This document shows positions 7,309-16,166 of a stretch of 40,183 nucleotides of DNA, piece by piece. The DNA comes from JBJSXF01 sp046086225 (GTDB taxonomy: Bacteria > Actinomycetota > Acidimicrobiia > IMCC26256 > PALSA-610). Positions within the stretch are counted from its first letter, which is position 1. Each line of letters starts with the position of its first letter. The stretch lies in the NCBI GenBank assembly GCA_046086225.1, contig JBJSXF010000082.1, forward strand, positions 1 to 40,183, given 5' to 3'. A program made the position numbers and the translations under genes. The notes below the pieces were generated by a model. It saw only the letters and a list, made by a program, of their open reading frames with translations. It ran no database searches and was not told where the DNA came from.

Positions 7309-8295
7309 TTGGCCCCGCCACCCACAACCACGTCCGATCGCACCGGCGAGCGCATCGGAACGGTCCGCGTGCTCGTCCCCGGCAACCACCTCATGGTGGG
7401 CCTTCTCGGTGAGCGCGACGAATGGCTCCGCTCGGTGGAGCGGGCCTTCCCGGTCGAGGTGCTCGTGCGGGGCAACGAGATCACGGTCACCGGGGATCCT
7501 GCGGACGCGGCCCGGGTCGGTCGGCTGTTCGAGGAGCTCGCGGTGCTCGTCGAGCAGGGCCACGTGCTCGACCGCGAGGTGTTGGGCCGGTCGATCGACA
7601 TGCTGAAGGCCGATCAGCGGCCCACCGAGGTGCTGGCGACCGAGGTGGTTCGCGGTCGTCGGATCGTGCGGCCGAAGACGGCGGGCCAGAAGCGCTACGT
7701 CGATGCGGTCCGCGACCACACCATCACCTTCGCGATCGGCCCCGCCGGCACCGGGAAGAGCTACCTGGCGGTGGCGCTCGCGGTGCAGGCCCTCCAGGCC
7801 AAGGAAGTGAACCGGATCATCCTCACCCGGCCGGCGGTCGAGGCCGGGGAGCGACTCGGCTTCCTCCCCGGCGACATGCTCGCCAAGGTCGACCCGTACC
7901 TGCGCCCGTTGTACGACGCGCTCCACGACATGCTCGAGCCCGAGGCGGTGGGTCGGCTCATGGAGCGGGGCACGATCGAGGTCGCTCCGCTCGCCTACAT
8001 GCGCGGCCGCACCCTGAACGACTCGTTCATCATCCTCGACGAGGCCCAGAACACCACCCCCGAGCAGATGAAGATGTTCCTCACCCGGCTCGGGTTCGGC
8101 TCGCGGGTCGTCATCACCGGTGACGTCACTCAGATCGACCTGCCCGACGGCCGGGGTCGCTCGGGCCTCACCCAGGTCCGCACGGTGCTCGAGGGCATCG
8201 AAGGGCTCGTGTTCGTGGAGCTCGGCTCGCCCGATGTCGTCCGGCACCGGATCGTCCAGGACATCGTCGACGCCTACGAACGGCACACCCCGTGA
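7309..8295 (+). CDS. phoH: PhoH family ATPase
   Basis: A 328-aa PhoH-like P-loop ATPase. These proteins are linked to RNA metabolism and to YbeY, which follows here as usual. An N-terminal KH-like part (about 20-90, VRVLVPGNHLMVGLLGER) precedes the ATPase. Walker A is GPAGTGKS (144-151) and Walker B is FIILDEAQNTTPEQMKMFLT, followed by VVITGDVTQIDLP. The start is taken as TTG 7309 because TACCCT lies 10 nt upstream with no ribosome-binding site. A start further in, before VRVLVPGN, cannot be excluded. phoH-ybeY-corC-era is a conserved operon. Confidence 0.94.
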   Translation: MAPPPTTTSDRTGERIGTVRVLVPGNHLMVGLLGERDEWLRSVERAFPVEVLVRGNEITVTGDPADAARVGRLFEELAVLVEQGHVLDREVLGRSIDMLKADQRPTEVLATEVVRGRRIVRPKTAGQKRYVDAVRDHTITFAIGPAGTGKSYLAVALAVQALQAKEVNRIILTRPAVEAGERLGFLPGDMLAKVDPYLRPLYDALHDMLEPEAVGRLMERGTIEVAPLAYMRGRTLNDSFIILDEAQNTTPEQMKMFLTRLGFGSRVVITGDVTQIDLPDGRGRSGLTQVRTVLEGIEGLVFVELGSPDVVRHRIVQDIVDAYERHTP

Positions 8296-8305
8296 CGGAG
8301 GTCCG

Positions 8306-8842
8306 GTGAGGGTGGCGGGCAGCCCGGTCGTGTTCTGCGCCGACGAGCAGGTCGACGTCCCGGTCGACGTCGACCGCTGGTCCCGGCTCGCGCACGTCGT
8401 CCTCGCCGACGAGCGCGTGGTCGAGCGTTTCGGGTCCGAGGTCGAGATGGCGCTGCTCTTCGTCGACGAGCCGACCATCGCGGGGCTGAACGCGCGCTAC
8501 CTCGACGGTGACGGCCCTACCGACGTGCTTGCCTTCCCGATCGACGACGAACCGGTTCCTGCCGGGCGCCGCCCCGACGAAGGCGGCCGCGGCCCGGGGG
8601 CCGACAGTTTCGGTGACCCGCCCGCCGTGCTCGGCGACGTGGTGGTCTGTCCGGCCGTCGCCCGGCGCCAGGCCGCAGCCCGGGGGGCCGACGCAGCCGA
8701 CGAGATCGCGCTCCTCGTCGTGCACGGGGTGCTGCATCTGCTCGACTACGACCACCAGGAGCCGGAGGAGCGGGCGGTCATGCAACGACGCGAGCAGGAG
8801 CTGCTCGGCCGGTTCCGCACCATCGAAGACGGGGGATCATGA
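8306..8842 (+). CDS. ybeY: Endoribonuclease YbeY
   Basis: A 178-aa metal-dependent endoribonuclease involved in 16S rRNA 3'-end maturation and ribosome quality control. The zinc motif is HGVLHLLDYDH, with ligands His140, His144 and His150; Asp replaces the common Gly before YDH. The upstream segment PTDVLAFPID is also diagnostic. A Gly/Pro/Arg-rich insert (about 85-105) lengthens the protein relative to the roughly 150-aa enterobacterial form. The GTG at 8306 is preceded by GGAGG. It overlaps corC by ATGA. Confidence 0.94.
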   Translation: MRVAGSPVVFCADEQVDVPVDVDRWSRLAHVVLADERVVERFGSEVEMALLFVDEPTIAGLNARYLDGDGPTDVLAFPIDDEPVPAGRRPDEGGRGPGADSFGDPPAVLGDVVVCPAVARRQAAARGADAADEIALLVVHGVLHLLDYDHQEPEERAVMQRREQELLGRFRTIEDGGS

Positions 8843-10107
8843 ACTCGGCCGCGATCGCCGTCGTCATCGTGCTCTGGGTGTTCTCGGGGGTGCTGGCCCT
8901 CGCCGAGACCGCGTTCGTCCGGGCCAGCCGGATCCGGCTGCTCGCCCTGGCCGATGAGGGCGACAAGCGGGCCAAGCGCGTCCTGCGTCTCCTCGACCGT
9001 CCGGAACGCACCCTCAACAGCGTGCTGCTCCTCGTGCTCGGCACCCAGATGGGTGCGGCCACGATCCTCGGCTCCTCGCTGAAGCCGGAGGCCGGGGCGA
9101 TCTGGGTGTTCGTCGGGGTGTTGGCCGAGGTCTTCGTCGTGTTCACCCTCTTCGAGGTGATCCCGAAGACGTTCGCCCTGCAGCACACCGAGCGGGCAGC
9201 GTTGCTCACCTCGGGGCTCCTCTCCTTCGTGACCGGTTTCCTCCCGCTGCGCGTCCTCACCGCCGTGTTCATTGCCGTGGCCAACTGGATCATCCCGGGC
9301 AAGGGTCTTCGTCACGGCCCGTTCGTCACCGAGGAGGAGATCCTCACGATGGCCGATGTCGCCGCCCAGGAGTCGTCGATCGAGAAGCAGGAGCGTGAGC
9401 TCATCCACTCGATCTTCCACTTCGGCGACACCGTCGTACGCGAGGTGATGCGGCCCCGCACCGAGGTGGTGGCCATCGAGGCCGATGCGACGGCAGACGC
9501 CGCGCTCGAGCGGGCGATCCGGGAGGGGCGATCGCGCCTCCCCGTCTATGAGGGCAGCCTCGACGAGGTGGTCGGGCTCGTCTTCCTGAAGGACCTCGTC
9601 GCCCGGAGTCGGGTGGGCGAGGGCAGTCGACCGGTGCGGTCGAGCCTGCGCCCGGCCCGGTTCGTCCCCGAGTCCAAGGCGGTGGCCGACCTGCTGCGCG
9701 AGATGCAGTCGGAGAAGTTCCACATGGCCGTGGTCGTCGACGAGTACGGCGGCACTGCCGGCCTCGTGACGATGGAGGATCTCCTCGAGGAGATCGTCGG
9801 CGAGATCACCGACGAGTACGACATCGACGAGCCCGCGATCGAGAACCTCGGCGACGGGGCCTGGCGGGTACCGGGGCGAACTCCGATCGATGAGGTCAAC
9901 GAGCTGCTCACGGCGTCGCTCTCCGATGAGGAGTGGGACACCGTCGGCGGACTCGTGTTCCACACCCTCGGTCACGTGCCGGTCGAGGGTGAGTGCTTCG
10001 ACATCGACGGATTCGAGGTCTGCGCCGAGCGGATCCAGGGGCGGCGCATCGTGTCGGTCGTGTTCCGGCCGCTCGTGCCCCGGCCCGGTTCGGCTCCCGC
10101 CGAATGA
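8839..10107 (+). CDS. CNNM/CorC-type membrane protein with CBS domains
   Basis: A 422-aa protein of the hemolysin-C/CorC family, related to Mg2+/Co2+ efflux CNNM transporters. The N-terminal DUF21 membrane domain (1 to about 170) has three or four hydrophobic segments, with the diagnostic ALAETAFVRASRIRLLALA and FEVIPKTFALQ. A CBS pair follows (VMRPRTEVVAIEADATADAA and the DEYGGTAGLVTMEDLLEEIV segment). The C-terminal CorC_HlyC domain lies around 340-415 (WRVPGRTPIDEVNELL). It sits between ybeY and era, as in many Gram-positive genomes. Substrate and direction of transport are not proven by sequence. Confidence 0.92.
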   Translation: MNSAAIAVVIVLWVFSGVLALAETAFVRASRIRLLALADEGDKRAKRVLRLLDRPERTLNSVLLLVLGTQMGAATILGSSLKPEAGAIWVFVGVLAEVFVVFTLFEVIPKTFALQHTERAALLTSGLLSFVTGFLPLRVLTAVFIAVANWIIPGKGLRHGPFVTEEEILTMADVAAQESSIEKQERELIHSIFHFGDTVVREVMRPRTEVVAIEADATADAALERAIREGRSRLPVYEGSLDEVVGLVFLKDLVARSRVGEGSRPVRSSLRPARFVPESKAVADLLREMQSEKFHMAVVVDEYGGTAGLVTMEDLLEEIVGEITDEYDIDEPAIENLGDGAWRVPGRTPIDEVNELLTASLSDEEWDTVGGLVFHTLGHVPVEGECFDIDGFEVCAERIQGRRIVSVVFRPLVPRPGSAPAE

Positions 10108-10997
10108 CGTTCCGGTCCGGGTTCGTCACGCTCGTCGGTCGCCCCAACGTCGGGAAGTCGACCCTCTGCAACGCCTTGGTGGGGGCGAAGGTCTCGGTCG
10201 TGACCGCGACTCCGCAGACCACCCGGACCCAGGTCCGGGCGGTGCGCACGACCCCCGGCTCTCAGATCGTGCTCCTGGACACCCCCGGGGTTCACAAGCC
10301 CCGGAGCCTCCTCGGCGAGCGGGCCAACGAACGGGCGCTCACGACCCTCGGTGAGGTCGACCTGATCTGCTTCGTGGTCGACGCCGCGGCCGAGATCGGG
10401 GCGGGCGACCGCTTCGTCGCGGCGCGGCTCGCCGAGGTCTCGACCCCGGTCGTCCTCGTGGCGAACAAGACCGATGCGACCGATCCCGGCGGCATCGCCC
10501 GGGCCCTCGCCGACGCGTCCGGACTCGGTGACTTCGCGGCATTCGTCCCCGTGTCGGCTCGGACGGGTGACGGCTGTGATCGGGTGCTGGCCGAGATCGA
10601 GGCCCGCATGCCCGAGGGGCCGCAGTACTACCCGGCCGACGTCGTGGGCGACGCACCCCCCGGGCATCTCGCGGCCGAGTTCCTCCGAGAGCAGCTCATG
10701 GCCCGACTCCGGGACGAGGTGCCCCACTCGGTCACGGTCACCGCCGACGAGGCCGAGGAGCGCCGGACCCGCTCGGGGGAGGACCTCCTCGCCCTCGTCC
10801 TCACCGTCCGGGTCGAGCGCGAGTCGCAGATGGGGATCGTCATCGGCCGGGGCGGCTCCCGGCTCCGGGAGGCGGGGTCGGAGGCTCGGCGGGAACTCGA
10901 GGCGCTCCTCGGGGTCAGGGTGCATCTCGAGACCCGGGTGCGGGTCGATCCCGACTGGTCGCGACGAGCGGGGTCGCTCGACCGCCTCGGTCTCTGA
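10104..10997 (+). CDS. era: GTPase Era
   Basis: A 297-aa essential GTPase that binds 16S rRNA near its 3' end and assists 30S assembly. G1 is GRPNVGKST, the switch region is PQTTRTQVRAV, G3 is DTPG in LLDTPGVHKPRSLLGE, and G4 is NKTD. The C-terminal KH domain reads MGIVIGRGGSRLREAG. The ATG at 10104 overlaps the corC TGA. It closes the phoH-ybeY-corC-era operon; a 186-bp gap to the oxidase cassette follows. Confidence 0.97.
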   Translation: MTFRSGFVTLVGRPNVGKSTLCNALVGAKVSVVTATPQTTRTQVRAVRTTPGSQIVLLDTPGVHKPRSLLGERANERALTTLGEVDLICFVVDAAAEIGAGDRFVAARLAEVSTPVVLVANKTDATDPGGIARALADASGLGDFAAFVPVSARTGDGCDRVLAEIEARMPEGPQYYPADVVGDAPPGHLAAEFLREQLMARLRDEVPHSVTVTADEAEERRTRSGEDLLALVLTVRVERESQMGIVIGRGGSRLREAGSEARRELEALLGVRVHLETRVRVDPDWSRRAGSLDRLGL

Positions 10998-11082
10998 ACG
11001 CGGCGCGGCCCGCCGACACGCGCGCTTGTGATCATGCGCGCTCGGGCCGGTTCCCCCGATCGGTGCGCGCCGCGTGACAGAG

Positions 11083-11113
11083 TTGCGGGGCGGCGAACGG
11101 GCCGCCCTAGTAT
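11083..11113 (+). promoter_or_regulatory. Probable promoter of the caa3 oxidase operon
   Basis: TTGCGG (11083-11088) and TAGTAT (11108-11113) are separated by 19 bp. A start near 11120 gives a leader of about 64 nt with a 6-bp GGCGGG/CCCGCC hairpin (11130-11157) and GAGGGG just before the ATG. This contrasts with the leaderless genes around it. Confidence 0.5.
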
Positions 11114-11183
11114 CCGCGTCGTCGCAGTCGGCGGGTCGTGACATCCGGTCTCCCGCCCGCAGAGGGGTCTCCTAGAGGGGTTG

Positions 11184-12329
11184 ATGTTGGAGCGCAGGCA
11201 CCGCATCCGGTTCGGTGTCGTCCTGGCCGCCGTCTCCACGGCGGTCGTCGCCCTCAGTGGGTGCGGCGAGACGACCGGACCCGACAATGGTCAGAACGCG
11301 TTGCGGCCGGCCGGCCCCGACGCGGACAAGATCCTGAACCTCTTCCGCCCGTTCTTCTGGATCGCCGTGGTGATCGGCATCGGGGTCGTCGTCGGCACGG
11401 TGTACGCCGCCCTCAAGTTCCGGATGAAGCCGGGCGAGGACCCGATGCCGAAGCAGACGCACGGCAACACCGTCCTCGAGGTGGGCTGGACCCTCATCCC
11501 GGCCCTCATCCTTGCGGTCATGGCCGTGCCCACGGTGGCCGTGATCTTCGACCTCGCCGAGAAGCCCACCGGCAAGGACGTTGTGAACATCACCGTCTCC
11601 GGTCGCCAGTGGTGGTGGCAGTTCACGTACGACAACGGGATCGTCACGGCCAACGAGATGCACATCCCGGTCGGCGTGCCCGTGTCGCTCACCCTCGAGG
11701 GTCCGCCGCCGTGCGTCGATGCCGGGTTCGAGCCGTCGGGCACCGGCACCGGCGCCAATTGCTACGACAACGGCGTCAACCACTCGTTCTGGGTGCCCGC
11801 CCTCAACGGCAAGAAGGACATCATCCCCGGCCGGACGAGTTACCTCACCCTCGAGGCGGATCGTCCGGGCACGTTCCTCGGTCAGTGCGCCGAGTACTGC
11901 GGGATGTCCCACGCCAACATGCGCCTCCGGGTGACCGCAGTGCCGATGGATCAGTACGAGGACTGGGTCTCGCGCCAGCTGAAGCCCTTGACCCCGGAGG
12001 CGACGAACACGTTCGCCGCGATCAACAAGAAGTGGGGCTGTCTCGGCTGCCACAGCGCCGATCCGGTGAAGCCGGGCTCGATCGCCCCGAACCTCACCCA
12101 CCTCGCCGACCGGTGCAAGTTCGCGGCCGAGGTGTACACCCTCGACGAGGACAACCTCACCGAGTGGGTGCACAACGCGCCCGGCATGAAGCCGTTCGGC
12201 CCGTTCGCGGCCGCGATGCCCTCGTTCGAGGAGCAGGGCATGACGGTGCAGGAAGCCAACGACATCGCGAAGTTCCTCCTCGAGAACACCGGTACGTCCG
12301 GTTCCGTCCCGCCTGCGGAGTGCAACTGA
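11184..12329 (+). CDS. coxB: Cytochrome c oxidase subunit II, fused to cytochrome c (caa3 type)
   Basis: A 381-aa caa3-type subunit II. The N-terminus is a lipoprotein signal with lipobox ALSGC (Cys27). Two membrane helices follow at about 54-76 and 100-122. The CuA domain has His200 (NHSFWVPAL) and CAEYCGMSHANM giving Cys235, Glu237, Cys239, His243 and Met246. The C-terminal cytochrome c domain has CLGCH (286-290) and Met345 as the likely axial ligand. A loop with Cys177 and Cys193 lies between CuA strands and could form a disulphide. The ATG at 11184 is preferred over TTG 11181 for its better distance from GAGGGG. It takes electrons from cytochrome c or a copper donor and passes them to subunit I. 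Confidence 0.96.
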   Translation: MLERRHRIRFGVVLAAVSTAVVALSGCGETTGPDNGQNALRPAGPDADKILNLFRPFFWIAVVIGIGVVVGTVYAALKFRMKPGEDPMPKQTHGNTVLEVGWTLIPALILAVMAVPTVAVIFDLAEKPTGKDVVNITVSGRQWWWQFTYDNGIVTANEMHIPVGVPVSLTLEGPPPCVDAGFEPSGTGTGANCYDNGVNHSFWVPALNGKKDIIPGRTSYLTLEADRPGTFLGQCAEYCGMSHANMRLRVTAVPMDQYEDWVSRQLKPLTPEATNTFAAINKKWGCLGCHSADPVKPGSIAPNLTHLADRCKFAAEVYTLDEDNLTEWVHNAPGMKPFGPFAAAMPSFEEQGMTVQEANDIAKFLLENTGTSGSVPPAECN

Positions 12330-12330
12330 G

Positions 12331-14265
12331 ATGACCACCGTCGAAGAAGCCCAGTCCGTCGTTCACGCGCCCTCCCGCCGGGCCCGGCTGCTCGAGCGTC
12401 CGCAGCAGACGACCGGCTGGTTCAGCTGGATCACCACGGTCGACCACAAGAAGATCGCCATCCTCTACGGGGCTCTGTCGCTGTTCTTCTTCCTCGTCGG
12501 CGGCATCGAGGCCCTGCTCATTCGTCTCCAGCTCGCCCAGCCCGACGGCACGGTGCTGACCGCGGCGCGCTACAACGAGCTGTTCACGATGCACGGCACG
12601 ACGATGGTGTTCCTCGTGGGAATGCCGCTCGCGGCCGCTTTCGGCAACTACCTCGTTCCGCTCATGATCGGGGCGCGCGACGTCGCCTTCCCGCGCATCA
12701 ACATGCTCGGGTTCTGGATCTTCGCCTTCGGTGGGCTGTTCATCTACTCGTCGTTCGCGCTCGGTGGCGCCCCCGATCAGGGGTGGTTCGGCTACGCCCC
12801 GCTCTCGAGCACGCCGATGAATCTCGGATACCTGCCCGGGCGCGGCCCCGACTTCTGGTCGATCGGGCTGATCATGCTCGGCATCGGCTCGGTCGCCACG
12901 GCGGTCAACTTCCTCGTGACCATCATCAACATGCGGGCACCGGGCATGTCGTTCATGCGCATGCCGGTCTTCGTGTGGATGATGCTCGTGATCGCGTTCC
13001 TGACCCTGTTCGCGATGCCGCCCATCACGTCGGCGCTGATCATGGTCTTCATGGACCGCAACTTCCAGACCAACTTCTTCAACGCGGCGGCCGGTGGCGA
13101 CCCGTTGATGTACCAGCACCTCTTCTGGATTTTCGGCCACCCCGAGGTGTACATCCTCATCCTGCCGGGCATGGGCATCGTCTCCGAGATCCTCCCGACC
13201 TTCTCCCGCAAGCCGTTGTTCGGCTATGCGATCGTCGTGTTCTCGGGGATCGCCATCGGCTTCCTGGGCTGGGGCGTGTGGGCGCACCACATGTTCACCT
13301 CCGGTCTCGGTCCGGTTGCCGTGTCGGCCTTCGGGCTGACGACGATGCTCATCGCCATTCCCACCGGCGTGAAGATCTTCAACTGGTTGGGCACGGTGTG
13401 GGGCGGCGCGGTGCGACTCGCGGCCCCGATGCTGTTCGCGTTGGGCTTCATCGCCCAGTTCACGATCGGCGGCCTCTCCGGCGTCATGCACTCGATCGTG
13501 CCCTCGGACACCCAGCAGACCGACACCTACTTCGTGGTGGCCCACTTCCACTACGTGCTCTTCGGCGGTCTGGTGTTCGCGATCTTCGGGGGCTTCTACT
13601 ACTGGTGGCCGAAGATTTTCGGCCACATGCTCAACGATCGCATGGGCAAGGTCCAGTTCTGGACGCTCGTCGTCGGGTTCAACCTCACGTTCTTCCCGAT
13701 GCACTTCCTCGGCTTCGAGGGCCAGCCCCGCCGCACGTACACCTACCCCGAGGGCATGGGCTGGGACTTCCTCAACCTCCTGGCCACGATCGGCTCGTTC
13801 GTCATCGCTCTCTCGGTGCTCATCTTCCTCGTCAACGTGGTGTACTCGGCCAAGCGCCGGGTGCCCGCTTCGGCCGACCCGTGGGACGGGCGCACGCTCG
13901 AGTGGACGACGAGCTCGCCGCCCCCCGAGTACAACTTCGCCGAGGTACCGGTGGTGACCCACCGCGACGAGCTGTGGCACCGCAAGTACACGGAGGACGA
14001 CGAGGGCCGCCTGGTCCGGCTCCCTTCGGGTGCGGCGACCGAAGCGCCCGAAGCCCCGGCCGACCCGCACGGCATCCACCTGCCGTCGCCGTCGTACTGG
14101 CCGCTGATCTTCTCCCTCGGCCTCCCGATCATGGGCTACGGCTTCGTGTTCAAGAACTGGTGGCTGCTCGCCGGCGGCATCGTGGTCGCGATGTTCGGGC
14201 TCAACGGCTGGGCATTCGAGCCCTCGACCGCCCCCGACGGCCACGGTGGCGGGGAGTCCCACTGA
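12331..14265 (+). CDS. ctaD: Cytochrome c oxidase subunit I
   Basis: A 644-aa heme-copper oxidase catalytic subunit. Ligands visible are His88 (MHGTTM, heme a), His270 with Tyr274 (HPEVYI, CuB and the cross-linked Tyr), His319-His320 (WAHHMF, CuB), and His405 and His407 (AHFHYV, hemes a3 and a). Glu272 in HPEVY and Lys348 in PTGVKIFNW mark the D and K proton channels of an A1-type pump. The usual Mg-site His before DTYFVVAHFHY is Thr (QQTDTYF), as I recall for other actinobacterial CtaD. The C-terminus adds a soluble stretch and one or two extra helices (about 590-640, LIFSLGLPIMGYGFVFKNWW). It begins 1 nt after coxB. Confidence 0.97.
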   Translation: MTTVEEAQSVVHAPSRRARLLERPQQTTGWFSWITTVDHKKIAILYGALSLFFFLVGGIEALLIRLQLAQPDGTVLTAARYNELFTMHGTTMVFLVGMPLAAAFGNYLVPLMIGARDVAFPRINMLGFWIFAFGGLFIYSSFALGGAPDQGWFGYAPLSSTPMNLGYLPGRGPDFWSIGLIMLGIGSVATAVNFLVTIINMRAPGMSFMRMPVFVWMMLVIAFLTLFAMPPITSALIMVFMDRNFQTNFFNAAAGGDPLMYQHLFWIFGHPEVYILILPGMGIVSEILPTFSRKPLFGYAIVVFSGIAIGFLGWGVWAHHMFTSGLGPVAVSAFGLTTMLIAIPTGVKIFNWLGTVWGGAVRLAAPMLFALGFIAQFTIGGLSGVMHSIVPSDTQQTDTYFVVAHFHYVLFGGLVFAIFGGFYYWWPKIFGHMLNDRMGKVQFWTLVVGFNLTFFPMHFLGFEGQPRRTYTYPEGMGWDFLNLLATIGSFVIALSVLIFLVNVVYSAKRRVPASADPWDGRTLEWTTSSPPPEYNFAEVPVVTHRDELWHRKYTEDDEGRLVRLPSGAATEAPEAPADPHGIHLPSPSYWPLIFSLGLPIMGYGFVFKNWWLLAGGIVVAMFGLNGWAFEPSTAPDGHGGGESH

Positions 14266-14909
14266 TGAGCGCGATCGTGACGGCCGGGGGCGGCGAGGTC
14301 GCCCACCACGAGATTCCCGATCCGGGGCAGGACACCAACACGGGCGTCAGCCACGCCAAGTTGGCGATGTGGCTGTTCCTCTCGTCGGAGGCGCTCTTCT
14401 TCGGGTCGTTCATCACGACCTACTTCCTCTACCGGGGACGCGACTCGCAATTCCTGAAGGGCCCGACCCCGTCGGAGTTCTTCAACATCCCGTTCACCTC
14501 GGTCACGTCGTTCATCCTGCTGATGAGCTCGCTCTCGATGGTGCTGGCCCTCGCCGCCATCCAGCGGGGCGACCACCGGCGACTGCGGATCTGGCTCCTC
14601 GCCACGTGCCTGTTCGGCCTGCTCTTCATCTCGGGCCAGGTGTACGAGTTCACCGAGTTCTACCGGGAGGGCCTGCAGCTCTCCACGAACATGTTCGGCA
14701 CCACGTTCTACGTGATGACCGGGCTCCACGGCGCCCACGTGACCTTCGGGATCATCTGGCTGCTGATCCTGTGGGGTCGGTCGATGCAGAACCGCCTGCC
14801 GACCGAGCGCTACGAGTCGGTCGAGATCGCCGGCCTCTACTGGCACTTCGTCGACATCGTGTGGATCTTCATCTTCACCGCCATCTACCTGGTCCCGGCG
14901 ACCAAGTGA
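14265..14909 (+). CDS. ctaE: Cytochrome c oxidase subunit III
   Basis: A 214-aa subunit III of the aa3/caa3 oxidase, with five to six predicted membrane helices. Hallmarks are KLAMWLFLSSEALFFGSF with its conserved Glu, GTTFYVMTGLHGAHVTFG, and YWHFVDIVWIFIFTAIYL at the C-terminus. Subunit III stabilises the catalytic core and proton uptake. The ATG at 14265 shares one base with the ctaD TGA, so translation is coupled. The short form lacks the first two helices of the mitochondrial type, as in other actinobacteria. Confidence 0.96.
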   Translation: MSAIVTAGGGEVAHHEIPDPGQDTNTGVSHAKLAMWLFLSSEALFFGSFITTYFLYRGRDSQFLKGPTPSEFFNIPFTSVTSFILLMSSLSMVLALAAIQRGDHRRLRIWLLATCLFGLLFISGQVYEFTEFYREGLQLSTNMFGTTFYVMTGLHGAHVTFGIIWLLILWGRSMQNRLPTERYESVEIAGLYWHFVDIVWIFIFTAIYLVPATK

Positions 14910-14931
14910 ACGCGAACGACCCGGGGGAGTC

Positions 14932-15306
14932 ATGAGCGACGTCGTGCAGGCCGAACTCGAGGGTGGATCGGCGGTTGTCCCGTTCGAGGACGAGGTTCCG
15001 GCCGTCGTCGAGGGGCACACGCACCCCGGGCCGCGGCAGTACGTGATGATCGCGGTGGTGCTGGTGATCCTCACCGGCCTCGAGGTGGCCGTCTCCTACT
15101 TCGACGGTGAGGTCAACTCCAACATCCTGATCACGCTCCTCGTGATCCTCGCCGCGGCGAAGTTCTTCCTGGTCTGCGCCTGGTACATGCACATGAAGCA
15201 GGACAAGCCCTTCTTCCGGCGCATCTTCACCGTCGGCATGATCGGCGCCGGGCTCGTCTACGCCATCGTGCTCTTCACCTTCTCGAGCACCGTTCTCCAG
15301 GACTGA
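14932..15306 (+). CDS. Cytochrome c oxidase subunit IV (prokaryotic type)
   Basis: A 124-aa membrane protein matching the small prokaryotic subunit IV family. Three hydrophobic segments occur at about 38-57, 65-85 and 97-119. The pattern LILTGLEVAVSYFDG, then AAAKFFLVCAWYMHMKQDKP, is characteristic, including the conserved Lys/Phe and MHMK. GGGGGAG precedes the ATG. Position after subunit III confirms the call. It is an accessory assembly or stability subunit. Confidence 0.9.
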   Translation: MSDVVQAELEGGSAVVPFEDEVPAVVEGHTHPGPRQYVMIAVVLVILTGLEVAVSYFDGEVNSNILITLLVILAAAKFFLVCAWYMHMKQDKPFFRRIFTVGMIGAGLVYAIVLFTFSSTVLQD

Positions 15307-15311
15307 CCGCC

Positions 15312-16166
15312 GTGGTCCGCGCCTCGTTCCCGGCCTGGGTCGCCCACCCCGATGTGTGGCTCCTGGTCGCGGGCTTGGCGGTCGGCTACGCCGCGGCCCT
15401 GCGGCGTCTCGGGCCGCGCCTCGCCCCGGCGGGCACCCCGGTCGCGACCCGGCTCCAGGTCGTCTCGTTTTCGGCCGGCCTGCTGGCGCTGTGGCTCGCA
15501 TCCGACTGGCCGGTCCACGATCTGGGCGAGGGTTACCTCTTCACGGTCCACATGGTGCAGCACTCCGTGTTCGCGATCATCGTCCCGCCCCTGCTGCTGA
15601 TCGGCACGCCCACCTGGCTCGCCCGCTGGATCCTCAGCCCCCGCTGGCTGCTCCGCACGGTGCGGAAGCTGTCGGGCTTCATCGCGGCGACCTTGCTGTT
15701 CAACTTCGTGGTGATCGTCACCCACACGCCTGTCGTGGTCGACGCCGCGCTCGGGAACGCGTGGATCCACTTCGGTATCCACGCGCTCGTCGTCGTCTCC
15801 TCGCTCATCGTGTGGATGCCGGTGCTGTCGCCGCTCCCCGAGGTGCCCCGGCTGCAGCCGCTCGCCCGGATGCTCTTCCTCTTCCTGCAGACCGTCGTGC
15901 CCACCGTGCCCGCATCGTTCCTCACGTTCGGGGAGCGGCCGCTCTACCGGTTCTACGAGTCGGCGCCCCGCCTCTGGGGTCTCGGCGCGCTCGACGACAT
16001 GCAGCTCGCCGGCCTCATCATGAAGGTCGTGGTGGGCTTCAGCCTCTCGATCACGATCGCCGTGATCTTCTTCCGCTGGTACAACGTCGAGGAGAGCGGC
16101 ACGGCGCTCCACCGCCGCATGTCGCGTGACCTCGACCGCGAGTTGATGGGATTGCAGACGCAATGA
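15312..16166 (+). CDS. Cytochrome c oxidase assembly protein, caa3_CtaG family
   Basis: A 284-aa polytopic membrane protein with about seven hydrophobic segments. Diagnostic features of the caa3_CtaG family are LFTVHMVQHSVFAIIVPPLLL, the repeated HxxQH-like His residues, IHFGIHALVVVSSLIVWMPV, and RPLYRFYESAPRLWGL. In Bacillus, CtaG is needed for an active caa3 oxidase and has been linked to copper-centre assembly. The GTG start at 15312 follows subunit IV by 5 nt. It overlaps the next gene by ATGA. It is unrelated to the mitochondrial Cox11-type protein that shares the CtaG name. Confidence 0.9.
   Translation: MVRASFPAWVAHPDVWLLVAGLAVGYAAALRRLGPRLAPAGTPVATRLQVVSFSAGLLALWLASDWPVHDLGEGYLFTVHMVQHSVFAIIVPPLLLIGTPTWLARWILSPRWLLRTVRKLSGFIAATLLFNFVVIVTHTPVVVDAALGNAWIHFGIHALVVVSSLIVWMPVLSPLPEVPRLQPLARMLFLFLQTVVPTVPASFLTFGERPLYRFYESAPRLWGLGALDDMQLAGLIMKVVVGFSLSITIAVIFFRWYNVEESGTALHRRMSRDLDRELMGLQTQ

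Noticed and set aside
11020..11041. Terminator after era (GCGCGC arms around a 10-nt loop)
   Set aside because: Only a 6-bp alternating GC stem with no T-rich tail; too weak to call.
12157..14262. 701-codon minus-strand frame opposite ctaD
   Set aside because: Antisense shadow of subunit I, with His/Arg/Asp-rich low-complexity translation.
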